Of a DNA stretch of 6,011 nt, positions 1 through 5,813 are shown in pieces. Where the stretch lies: NCBI GenBank assembly GCA_900550505.1, contig URSI01000081.1, forward strand, positions 1 to 6,011. The letters are read 5' to 3'. The DNA is from an uncultured Eubacteriales bacterium. GTDB taxonomy: Bacteria > Bacillota > Clostridia > Oscillospirales > CAG-382. The first letter of the stretch is position 1, and the number at the start of each line of letters is the position of its first letter. Both the position numbers and the translations under genes were made by a program. The notes under the pieces were generated by a model. That model saw only the letters and a list, made by a program, of their open reading frames with translations, was not told where the DNA came from and did not search any database.

Positions 1-298
1 AACCCGCTGCGATGTTTCGCACTATAACTTCGAGAGGGACTATACTGACACGCTTTACAAGAGTTTCCCTTGCGGAAAGCTCTTCCACAAAGTGCGTAGG
101 AATACCGTTCTTTTCAAGGAGTTTCATCAGATGGTTCGTTACCCTGTTGTTGATGACGCCTTTACCCTCGATCGTGCCCTTCTTGAGTCCGTTGAAGGCT
201 GTCGCATCATCCTTATAGTCGACTATGCAAAGCTCCGGATCATCGGTAGCAAAAACCTTTTTTGCCTTGCCTTCATAGAGCTGTAAAGTTTTTTTCAT
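1..298 (-). CDS. purC: Phosphoribosylaminoimidazole-succinocarboxamide (SAICAR) synthase, N-terminal part
   Basis: This gene runs off the left edge; only the first 99 codons are present, about 40% of the usual 230-240 residues. PurC is the cytoplasmic ATP-dependent enzyme that joins CAIR to aspartate to give SAICAR in purine synthesis. The visible part shows the family landmarks: the ATP-site segment YEGKAKKV at residues 8-15, DDATAFNG at 30-37, the GKGVIN stretch at 45-50, and PLEVIVRNIAAG at 88-99. The ATG at 298 is preceded by GGAGGG at 307-312 with an 8-nt spacer; this site lies inside the 3' end of purE. Only one base separates the purE stop from this start, so the two are co-transcribed and probably translationally coupled. 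The assignment is secure; what follows downstream cannot be seen. Confidence 0.96.
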   Translation of the reverse strand, partial: MKKTLQLYEGKAKKVFATDDPELCIVDYKDDATAFNGLKKGTIEGKGVINNRVTNHLMKLLEKNGIPTHFVEELSARETLVKRVSIVPLEVIVRNIAAG

Positions 299-299
299 G

Positions 300-797
300 T
301 CATTTTCCCTCCGTTGTATTATTCAGCTTTTGGTCTTTTATCATTATGGCTTCGGACGCCTCTTCACGCAGAGCCTGAAGCTTATCGGCGATGGCGGTGT
401 CTTCTATCGCCAGAATCTGAGCTGCAAGAAGTGCCGCATTGGCAGCACCGTCAATCGCTACAGTAGCCACAGGGATTCCTGAAGGCATCTGAACGGTGGA
501 AAGCAGTGCATCAAGTCCGTCAAGGGTCGACGATTTGATCGGTATCCCGATAACAGGCAATGTTGTTTGTGCAGCTATTGCGCCGGCGAGATGTGCCGCT
601 TTTCCGGCAGCGGCTATCATGACACCGAAGCCGTTATCCCTTGCCGACGTTGTAAATGCAGTGACAGCTGCAGGTGTACGGTGTGCCGACATGATATGCA
701 TTTCGTACGGTATGCCGAGCGCTGCCAACATGTCAGCAGCTTTTGCTACGACCGGCATATCGCTGTCGCTCCCCATAATTATTGCTACTTTTTTCAT
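300..797 (-). CDS. purE: N5-carboxyaminoimidazole ribonucleotide mutase (class I PurE)
   Basis: Encodes 165 residues, normal length for a catalytic PurE. The protein interconverts carboxylated aminoimidazole ribonucleotides to make CAIR, the substrate of PurC, whose gene follows after one base. Visible motifs are MGSDSD at 8-13, SAHRTP at 37-42 with the catalytic His39, the glycine-rich AAAGKAAHLAG loop at about 62-72, and IPIKSSTLDGLDALLSTVQMP, the conserved class I substrate-site region. The later segment VATVAIDGAANAALLAAQ is the short Firmicute form. Class I enzymes normally receive N5-CAIR from PurK; no purK lies upstream, so it is elsewhere, downstream or absent. The ATG at 797 has GGAGGT at 802-807 with a 4-nt spacer. 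This is the first structural gene of the operon and sits behind a long structured leader. Confidence 0.97.
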   Translation of the reverse strand: MKKVAIIMGSDSDMPVVAKAADMLAALGIPYEMHIMSAHRTPAAVTAFTTSARDNGFGVMIAAAGKAAHLAGAIAAQTTLPVIGIPIKSSTLDGLDALLSTVQMPSGIPVATVAIDGAANAALLAAQILAIEDTAIADKLQALREEASEAIMIKDQKLNNTTEGK

Positions 798-809
798 TTT
801 GACCTCCAG

Positions 810-845
810 AAAAAATGCGTGCGGCTTGACTGAATGCCAAGCCGC
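810..845 (-). terminator. Hairpin plus T run in the purE leader (possible attenuator terminator)
   Basis: Minus strand: arm GCGGCTTGGC (836-845), loop ATTCA (831-835), arm GTCAAGCCGC (821-830), giving 10 bp with one G-T pair, then ACGCA and a T6 run (810-815). The T run begins 5 nt after the hairpin, which is farther than in a classic intrinsic terminator, but the alternative helix C (886-892 with 816-822) ends exactly at the T run. It sits directly before the purE ribosome binding site. Confidence 0.5.
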
Positions 846-859
846 TATGCGTTATTTAC

Positions 860-952
860 TCAAATGTATGCACTTATCCCGTGAGGCACGCACGAAGAGT
901 ACCCGTATCTGACATGACGGAACATACTGATGTTATTTGAGTGAATTCTCAT
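860..952 (-). CDS. Candidate 30-residue leader peptide upstream of purE
   Basis: A short ORF of 30 codons plus TGA inside the purE leader. Its ATG (950-952) is preceded by AGGGGGTG at 960-967 with a 7-nt spacer, which matches the AGGAGGTG Shine-Dalgarno core except for one A-to-G change that keeps a wobble pair. The peptide begins MRIHSNNISMF and ends GISAYI; it contains three His, three Tyr and four Arg residues and has no membrane segment or motif I know. The ORF starts about 23 nt downstream of the predicted transcription start, and its stop overlaps a segment that can pair with an earlier part of the same ORF. Translation could therefore control folding of the leader. It may also be a chance ORF; only the ribosome binding site and position argue for it. 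Confidence 0.4.
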   Translation of the reverse strand: MRIHSNNISMFRHVRYGYSSCVPHGISAYI

Positions 953-981
953 CAAAAAACACCCCCTCACGATTATATTTT

Positions 982-1010
982 ATGATACCATAACCTGATT
1001 TATTTTTCAA
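982..1010 (-). promoter_or_regulatory. Sigma-A type promoter of the purE-purC operon
   Basis: Reading the minus strand, -35 TTGAAA (1005-1010), a 17-nt spacer and -10 TATCAT (982-987) with an upstream TGG (988-990), giving an extended -10. Predicted start of transcription is near 974-976, which leaves a leader of about 175 nt before purE. A second TATAAT (972-977) lies just downstream but has no matching -35. Confidence 0.75.
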
Positions 1011-1042
1011 TCGTTACTTCTCAACAATATTGAAAACCACAT

Positions 1043-1075
1043 CCGCATTTGTTGTGTGGAGTTGCACAAACGCGG
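1043..1075 (-). terminator. Weak terminator-like hairpin after the antiporter gene
   Basis: Minus strand, 22 nt past the antiporter stop: arm CCGCGTTTGT (1066-1075) pairs with ACAAATGCGG (1043-1052), 10 bp including one G-T pair, with a 13-nt loop. It is followed by ATGTGG and only four T residues, so termination may be partial. It lies upstream of the purE promoter and separates the two transcription units. Confidence 0.45.
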
Positions 1076-1097
1076 CATTCAGGCACAATATATTGGG

Positions 1098-2264
1098 TTA
1101 TTCGCGTATCTCTCCCGCTCTCTTGAGCGAAGCCTTGGTTATACCCGGACCGACCAGTTCGTATATGAGCGTAGCGCACAAAATAATGGCTCTTATTTGT
1201 GCACCTTTATCCGGCAGCACGTTTTGAGCAAGCAGTGACAGTCCTATGGCAACGCCCGCCTGCGGTATGAGCGAAAACCCGAGATACTTTGTGATCTTTT
1301 TTTCTGCGTGACAGATAACAGCTCCAAGAGCAGCGCCGGAAATTTTGCCTGCCACACGGAATATGACATAAAGCAGGCCGGCAATTCCTATAGTCGGCAA
1401 AACCGAGATCTGAAGCTCTGCGCCCGATGCAACAAAGAACAGCATAAATATGGGCGGCGTTATAGCATCGCACAGCCTCACGATGTGGTCGGTCTGCGAA
1501 GAGATATTTGTAAGTCCGGCGCCCATGGACATACAGAGCAACAAGGCGGAAAACCCGAAAGCTTGGGAGACACCTATACCTACAAAAATGAAGGCAATTG
1601 TTATTGAAAGCCTGTTCCCGTCTTTTTTGAACCAACGGAGTGGTATCCCAAACAGCATGCCGAGCAGCAGACCGACAATCAGACTCCCGAAAATCTCCCA
1701 TAGCGGTGCGGTGATCGTTTCGGCAAGCGAAATGCTTCCGGGCGAGAGAAGTGCTTGAGCAACTGCGCTGCAAGCTCCGTATAATATCAAAGCGGTTGCG
1801 TCGTCGATGGCTACAACGGAAAGCAGGGTGGAAGTGAGAGAGCCCTTGGCATTATATTGCCGTATGACCATTATTGTGGCAGCCGGAGCGGTAGCCGCCG
1901 CTATTGCCGAGAGCAGCAAAGAAAAAGGCATATCGAATCCTGCAAAATAGAGCGCACAGAAAACGAACAGAGACGCAAAAAAACTCTCAAGGCACGCTAT
2001 GACTATAGGAAGCGCGCCCACTCTTTTGAAATACGCGATCTTGAATTCATTTCCTATGGTGAATGCAATGAACCCGAGAGCTATATCGGAGATGATGTCC
2101 AGCTCGGTAATTACCGTACTCGGTATGAGTCCGAACACGCTGGGACCCAGCAGCAGACCGGCTATAAGGTATCCGGTCACGTTTGGCAGCTTGACAAGCT
2201 TTGCGATCCGGCCGAAAAGCATACCTCCGCCTATCATCATAGCGAGGTGGATGTAAATATTCAT
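1098..2264 (-). CDS. Cation/proton antiporter of the CPA2 (NapA/Kef-like) family
   Basis: A 388-residue polytopic membrane protein with about 12-13 hydrophobic segments from residue 5 to 375 and no soluble regulatory domain (no KTN/RCK domain as in Kef proteins). It should exchange Na+ or K+ for protons across the cytoplasmic membrane. Diagnostic residues: TAPAAT at 125-130 in the unwound-helix position, the ion-binding pair Asp154-Asp155 in VVAIDDATALILYG, Lys307 in RVAGKISGA, and SLIPQAGVAIGL at 331-342. A DD pair with a lysine in the later helix is typical of electrogenic antiporters such as NapA. The gene starts 2 nt after the stop of the PII-like gene (TAA-TC-ATG) with no good Shine-Dalgarno of its own; AAGG lies 15 nt upstream. 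This suggests translational coupling to the PII-like gene. The ion specificity cannot be read from sequence. Confidence 0.88.
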   Translation of the reverse strand: MNIYIHLAMMIGGGMLFGRIAKLVKLPNVTGYLIAGLLLGPSVFGLIPSTVITELDIISDIALGFIAFTIGNEFKIAYFKRVGALPIVIACLESFFASLFVFCALYFAGFDMPFSLLLSAIAAATAPAATIMVIRQYNAKGSLTSTLLSVVAIDDATALILYGACSAVAQALLSPGSISLAETITAPLWEIFGSLIVGLLLGMLFGIPLRWFKKDGNRLSITIAFIFVGIGVSQAFGFSALLLCMSMGAGLTNISSQTDHIVRLCDAITPPIFMLFFVASGAELQISVLPTIGIAGLLYVIFRVAGKISGAALGAVICHAEKKITKYLGFSLIPQAGVAIGLSLLAQNVLPDKGAQIRAIILCATLIYELVGPGITKASLKRAGEIRE

Positions 2265-2266
2265 GA

Positions 2267-2602
2267 TTATTCTATTATACCTTCACAATAATTTATAGGC
2301 ACGGTGAACATTATTCCGGTGTCCGGTTTGCTGATGCCGCCGGTGACATTATTTACGATGTCGGCAACGATACTGACCATGTGGTCCTTGAGTACGATCA
2401 AAATGGTTTTGTTGTCCGCGCGCGCCGGGTCGAGTATGCTCCTGAGTGATGCTACAAAACGGAATTCATCGTGCTCTATAAGGCTGTGTGCCATACCCTT
2501 GCTCTCAATTATTGTAGCGCCTCGTATGTCATTCAGCGCCAATTCTTCGATCAGCGTATCAACGTGTTCTTTTTTGTTTAGGATGATGAACATTAATTGC
2601 AT
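2267..2602 (-). CDS. PII-like small signalling protein, probable partner of the antiporter
   Basis: A 111-residue protein with the ferredoxin-like order of the PII superfamily. Residues 1-35 (MQLMFIILNKKEHVDTLIEE, then a stretch ending IRGATIIESKG) match the first beta-alpha-beta unit of GlnB/GlnK. Residues 37-65 fill the T-loop position. ILIVLKDHMVSIVADIVNNV (67-86) followed by TGG...GIMFTVPI (87-103) matches the second half with the B-loop region. Canonical GlnB features are missing: no Gln39 equivalent (GMAHS instead of GFGRQ), no uridylylated Tyr51 equivalent, and GIMF where GlnB has GKIF. Ligand and partner contacts have therefore probably changed. The start at 2602 has AGGAGGGG at 2608-2615. 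Because PII proteins often gate a transporter encoded beside them (GlnK-AmtB, SbtB-SbtA), it most likely modulates the antiporter. That role is inference. Confidence 0.78.
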   Translation of the reverse strand: MQLMFIILNKKEHVDTLIEELALNDIRGATIIESKGMAHSLIEHDEFRFVASLRSILDPARADNKTILIVLKDHMVSIVADIVNNVTGGISKPDTGIMFTVPINYCEGIIE

Positions 2603-2656
2603 GATATCCCCTCCTATGTAAATATATCATGTTAAAAAAATGATTTCCATGTTGTT

Positions 2657-2686
2657 ATTTTACAATTTTTCTGTATCAGCCGTCAT
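2657..2686 (-). promoter_or_regulatory. Possible promoter of the PII-like/antiporter operon
   Basis: Minus strand: -35-like ATGACG (2681-2686), an 18-nt spacer and -10 TAAAAT (2657-2662). Transcription would start near 2650 and leave a leader of about 48 nt. The -35 is a weak match (4 of 6). The A/T-rich TATATT at 2621-2626 was excluded because its start would fall on the ribosome binding site. Confidence 0.3.
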
Positions 2687-2696
2687 AAATTTGTGA
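2683..2696. promoter_or_regulatory. Imperfect 14-bp palindrome between divergent promoters (candidate operator)
   Basis: TCATAAATTTGTGA reads the same on both strands except for one mismatched pair (2686/2693). It overlaps the proposed minus-strand -35 and lies 17 bp upstream of the plus-strand -35, a position suited to a dimeric regulator acting on both genes. A/T-rich sequence makes chance palindromes common, so this is weak. Confidence 0.3.
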
Positions 2697-2713
2697 TTAA
2701 CATTAAATTCGTC

Positions 2714-2742
2714 TTGAAAAATGCTTTGAGCAGTGGTAATAT
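2714..2742 (+). promoter_or_regulatory. Sigma-A type promoter of the MBL-fold hydrolase gene
   Basis: -35 TTGAAA (2714-2719), 17-nt spacer, -10 TAATAT (2737-2742) preceded by TGG (extended -10). Predicted start is near 2749, which leaves a leader of about 78 nt to the ATG at 2827. It also argues against the in-frame ATG at 2761, only about 12 nt into the transcript. Confidence 0.7.
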
Positions 2743-2813
2743 TGATTAAAGGCTCAGCAAATGGTGCTTAAGAAACCGTATGTGTCGCCTTATAAATTTT
2801 TTGTTATGCTGGA

Positions 2814-2818
2814 AAGGA
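2814..2818 (+). promoter_or_regulatory. Ribosome binding site that fixes the MBL gene start at 2827
   Basis: AAGGA, 8 nt before the ATG at 2827. No comparable site precedes the in-frame ATGs at 2761 and 2806, and family homology begins at the 2827 methionine. Confidence 0.6.
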
Positions 2819-2826
2819 CGATCAAC

Positions 2827-3663
2827 ATGAAATTTACCTATCTCGGTACCGCCGCAGCGGAGGGCTGGCCGGCTCTGTTTTGTGAATGTGATAATTGCCG
2901 CCGTGCCGCTGCTGCCGGTGGACGCAACCTCAGGCGCCGTTCTCATGCGCTTATCGATAATAAGCTTTTGATTGATTTTCCCGCCGATGTATACGCCTCC
3001 ACTCTTGCTATCGGCATGACGCTTTCAAAAATACATACATTGCTCATAACACACAGTCACAGCGATCATCTGTATTCGGACGATTTCGTTATGCGTTATG
3101 ACGTGTTTGCACATTTCAGTGACAGGACGCCGCTCAGCGTTTACGGAAGCAGGGAAGTGATAGACCTTATCCATCGTGTCACGGGCCCGCTTGATCGTGA
3201 AAAAGATTCGCAACCTTATTTTTTGTTTAACGAGGTAAAGGCGTTTGATACGTTTACCGCAGACGGTTACACCATAACCGCATTGCCGGCGGATCATGAT
3301 CAGAGTTCGGGGCCTCTCATATATTCGTTGACGGATGGGAAAAGCAGCATGCTGTACGCTCATGATACCGGATATTTCTTTGACAGCGTGTGGGAATACC
3401 TTGAGCATCAGAAGATGTGTTACGATTTTGTTTCACTTGATTGCACCAATATAAAGCTCCCATGGCGCTCGCACCATATGGGGATAGAGGCATGTGTCGA
3501 CACCGCGGACCGTATGCGCAGTATCGGTGCTGCGGACGAAAAAACCATTTTCTGTGTAAACCATTTCTCGCATAACGGCGGACTGATATATGACGAACTT
3601 GTACCGGTAATGAAGGAACACGGTATGCTGGTGTCATATGATACAATGAGTCTCGAGTTTTGA
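2827..3663 (+). CDS. Metallo-beta-lactamase fold hydrolase, PhnP-like
   Basis: Encodes 278 residues when started at 2827; the open frame extends 22 codons upstream to 2761, but the ribosome binding site, promoter position and the MKFTYLGTAAAEGWP family start favour 2827. No signal peptide, so cytoplasmic. The zinc-binding HxHxDH motif is THSHSDH with His76, His78, Asp80 and His81; likely further ligands are His157 (PADHDQ), Asp180 (YAHDTG) and His247 (VNHFSHNGG). A cysteine cluster at residues 19, 21 and 24 (FCECDNCRRA) follows the first strand, as in PhnP-type phosphodiesterases, where cysteines bind a structural metal. The family cleaves cyclic phosphodiesters and related substrates, but no phosphonate genes are nearby, so the substrate here is unknown. 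It appears monocistronic, divergent from the PII-like operon and ended by the terminator at 3677-3700. Confidence 0.85.
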   Translation: MKFTYLGTAAAEGWPALFCECDNCRRAAAAGGRNLRRRSHALIDNKLLIDFPADVYASTLAIGMTLSKIHTLLITHSHSDHLYSDDFVMRYDVFAHFSDRTPLSVYGSREVIDLIHRVTGPLDREKDSQPYFLFNEVKAFDTFTADGYTITALPADHDQSSGPLIYSLTDGKSSMLYAHDTGYFFDSVWEYLEHQKMCYDFVSLDCTNIKLPWRSHHMGIEACVDTADRMRSIGAADEKTIFCVNHFSHNGGLIYDELVPVMKEHGMLVSYDTMSLEF

Positions 3664-3676
3664 ATAACTCATGTGA

Positions 3677-3700
3677 AAAAGCGGGCATTTGCCCGCTTTT
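3677..3700. terminator. Bidirectional intrinsic terminator between convergent genes
   Basis: AAAAGCGGGC (3677-3686), loop ATTT, GCCCGCTTTT (3691-3700): a perfect 10-bp stem. On the plus strand it is followed by T-rich sequence (TTTTATTTATT), ending the MBL gene. On the minus strand the complementary A run at 3676-3680 gives a T5 run, ending the lipoprotein gene, whose stop is 3 nt away. Confidence 0.92.
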
Positions 3701-3702
3701 AT

Positions 3703-5778
3703 TTATTGCAGATCATATTTTCCGGCAACTGAGGCGACATCCGATGCGGTCAGCGCATTTTGATATATACGCACCGCGGTAACTTCAAAGTCGCTCATCA
3801 TAAAATCACCGCCGTTGCCTGAGGCGCTGATATCAGCACCGACAAAAAAGCGCTTGTACGATTCGCCTGTTCCGCAGATCAACGTTCCCGATACCGGGGC
3901 AGAAGCTTTCAGCTCACCGTTGATATATATGCTGGCGTTTCTGCTGAACGGATCGTAAACCGCGACAACGTGCGTCAATTCGTCCGCCCGTGACTGTGAA
4001 TAAACGCTGACATACGATCCGTTTGAAACTATAAAATAAATTTCGCCGGAATCAGACGTTGCGATCCCCCAGCCACCGTTTTGGGTCGAGCACACCACGC
4101 CCTGCGTACCGCTGACCTGACCGTTTTTGAAAACCGCTTCGACGGAAAACCCGTTGTTCAAAAAGTCTGCGGCGTCGGAGGCAGTTCCGAATTCGTTGAA
4201 TTCGCACATCAGGTTTTGTCCGGCTGCGGTAATCACTGCACTGCCGTCGTTAAGCGTAGTTCCGTTGTTTGTTACCGAAACGTGTCCCTTTATATCCGTC
4301 ACACCGTTTGATGTGAATTCCAGCGAAACATAAGGCTCGCCCGAGTCGCCGTCAGGTCCCTGAGGCCGTTTCTCGCCATCGGTTGTAAAAGTGTATTCAT
4401 ATTTGTTGCTTGCAGCTCCCCACGAGTCTACTGCGTAGGCAACGATGCTGTATTCGGTGCCGCTTTTAAGCGTACCGATGTCGTAACCGTAAGCTTTTTT
4501 CATTTGTGACGGCTGAGGTTTGAGATAAAAATCCGTAAGCATTTTCTCTGTGCGGATCAGGGTATCTTCCTCGTAGAGTTCAAAAACGTAATGATGTATC
4601 AGGTCATTATCCTGACCTGCGTTGAATTTTAAAGTACCAAGGTAATTGTTACCGGACGCCGTAACGCTTACGGAAGCTGACGCGGTGTCAAAAACGGGTG
4701 CCTCGTTTGAGGCCGCTCTGTCCTCGCTGTATTTGAGAAGATGTGAGCCGTCTTCGGCCGGAGCGTCTATGACCCATGCGGATTTGATGGTAGATTCGTT
4801 GTAAAAATCCAGGCGGGTGAATCGTATCCTGCCGTTTGAATCCACTTCCACGAGCAGCCCCTGTGAAAATTCCTGCGCGTCAGTCGGCACGGTTCCGCTG
4901 CCGGTTTGAATATATCCGCCTTCGATAGCCATATAGCTGACAGATCCGCACCCGAGTGAAGTGAATGCAGTCTGCATGACAGAGCGCTCGTCATTGAGTG
5001 GATGATGCACATGTCCGCTGAATGTGACGATCTGGGGATATTTTTCTAAAATAGACGTAAGTTCTTCGGTATACCATGTGGTTCCGCTGCCTGGAAGCTC
5101 ACTTCCGTAAGCGGTTTTGTATATCATCGGATGTGTGAATACAAAAACGGGCTTATCCGGTGTGGAGGTGTTGATATCCTCAAGTGTTTCAGAGAGCCAT
5201 TCCTTTGTCTCATCCGAATAATAGCAATTGCGGTCGCCGCCGTAATATGATTGAGGTTCTACGGCGACAAAGTGAAAGCCATTGAATTCAATATGGCGGT
5301 TTCCCGTGGTATTATATCCGTCATAAAGATCCGATTTAAAATAGTCGGCGCCGAATGTCTGGGCAAATCGCTCGGCAGTTTCGCCGTTTTGACCGTCGTG
5401 ATTGCCGAGTGCATAAAACAACGGGACTGAATTAGAATATTGCTCATAAGTATTCTTAAATTGAGTTATCTCACTTACGGAACCGCCGTCAGTCATATCA
5501 CCGGCAACACATATCAAGTCGGGATCATAATCGGCAAGCTGCTTAAGCGCGCTTTCAAACTTTTTACCGGCAGTGGAATTACTGTCGCCGTTTTGGTGTA
5601 TGTCACTCAAGGCGGCAAATGTCAGTACAATATTTGACTCGTCAAACGAATTTTCATTTACTATGGATTCGCTTACGTCTGGTGTTGTGCCGCCGATACT
5701 GCTCGTATCTTGGGTGGAGCAGGAACACAGCGTCGCCGCAAGGCACAACGCCGACATAGATAAAATAACTTTTTTCAT
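3703..5778 (-). CDS. Secreted lipoprotein with calcineurin-like phosphoesterase and LamG-like domains
   Basis: Encodes 691 residues from the ATG at 5778. Residues 1-20 are a lipoprotein signal peptide (MKKVILSMSALCLAATLCSC) with lipobox LCSC, so Cys20 would be lipidated and the protein anchored outside the membrane. A Ser/Thr/acidic linker runs to about 50. Residues 51-290 are a calcineurin-like metallophosphoesterase with all metal motifs intact: SDIH (Asp59, His61), AGD (Asp94), GNHD (Asn126, His127), THP (His216) and GHVHH (His256, His258). Residues about 365-467 form an Ig/FN3-like beta sandwich. A Gly/Pro linker (GPDGDSG) leads to a concanavalin/LamG-like domain at about 485-691, with THVVAVYDP...ASIYINGEL near 602-623. 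It likely cleaves a phosphate ester at the cell surface, with LamG giving carbohydrate or surface binding; the substrate is unknown. Single-gene unit, convergent with the MBL gene. Confidence 0.9.
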   Translation of the reverse strand: MKKVILSMSALCLAATLCSCSTQDTSSIGGTTPDVSESIVNENSFDESNIVLTFAALSDIHQNGDSNSTAGKKFESALKQLADYDPDLICVAGDMTDGGSVSEITQFKNTYEQYSNSVPLFYALGNHDGQNGETAERFAQTFGADYFKSDLYDGYNTTGNRHIEFNGFHFVAVEPQSYYGGDRNCYYSDETKEWLSETLEDINTSTPDKPVFVFTHPMIYKTAYGSELPGSGTTWYTEELTSILEKYPQIVTFSGHVHHPLNDERSVMQTAFTSLGCGSVSYMAIEGGYIQTGSGTVPTDAQEFSQGLLVEVDSNGRIRFTRLDFYNESTIKSAWVIDAPAEDGSHLLKYSEDRAASNEAPVFDTASASVSVTASGNNYLGTLKFNAGQDNDLIHHYVFELYEEDTLIRTEKMLTDFYLKPQPSQMKKAYGYDIGTLKSGTEYSIVAYAVDSWGAASNKYEYTFTTDGEKRPQGPDGDSGEPYVSLEFTSNGVTDIKGHVSVTNNGTTLNDGSAVITAAGQNLMCEFNEFGTASDAADFLNNGFSVEAVFKNGQVSGTQGVVCSTQNGGWGIATSDSGEIYFIVSNGSYVSVYSQSRADELTHVVAVYDPFSRNASIYINGELKASAPVSGTLICGTGESYKRFFVGADISASGNGGDFMMSDFEVTAVRIYQNALTASDVASVAGKYDLQ

Positions 5779-5784
5779 GAAGGG

Positions 5785-5790
5785 CTCCTT
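5785..5790 (-). promoter_or_regulatory. Ribosome binding site that fixes the lipoprotein start at 5778
   Basis: AAGGAG on the minus strand, 6 nt before the ATG at 5778. The in-frame ATG at 5868 has no such site and would put 30 residues ahead of an ideal lipoprotein signal peptide. Confidence 0.8.
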
Positions 5791-5813
5791 TTGAACGCAG
5801 AATTTTAAAAATA

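Larger units (their letters stand above)
798..976 (-). promoter_or_regulatory. Structured 5' leader of the pur operon (candidate attenuator or RNA switch)
   Basis: The transcribed region between the predicted start and purE is long and rich in complementary segments found by hand. Helix A is CGTGAGG (965-971) with CCTCACG (880-886), 7 bp. Helix B is ACTCAAAT (935-942) with ATTTGAGT (858-865), 8 bp. Helix C is TGCGTGC (886-892) with GCACGCA (816-822), 7 bp, ending right at a T6 run (810-815). A local hairpin occupies 821-845. A, B and C cross one another, so they must be alternatives or pseudoknots. Helix A also pairs part of the Shine-Dalgarno of the leader ORF at 860-952. I looked for the conserved cores of guanine/adenine, ZTP (pfl), ykkC/PRPP and THF riboswitches and did not find them. 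Regulation of purE by this leader is inference. Confidence 0.5.

Noticed and set aside
798..976. Known purine-related riboswitch (guanine/adenine, ZTP, ykkC/PRPP, THF) in the purE leader
   Set aside because: The conserved core sequences I know for these classes were not found on reading the leader by eye; this is not a substitute for a covariance search.
1207..1773. Open frames of 100-190 codons overlapping the antiporter in other frames and strands
   Set aside because: Their translations are rich in Arg, Cys and His with no domain pattern, while the antiporter frame shows clear membrane helices and conserved ion-site residues.
2761..2826. N-terminal extension of the MBL hydrolase to the ATG at 2761
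   Set aside because: No ribosome binding site precedes it, it falls almost at the predicted transcript start, and the family's usual start MKFTYLGT is at 2827 behind AAGGA.
3025..3688. Antisense open frames over the MBL gene
   Set aside because: They are shadows of a well-supported gene with an intact zinc motif, and one crosses the terminator.
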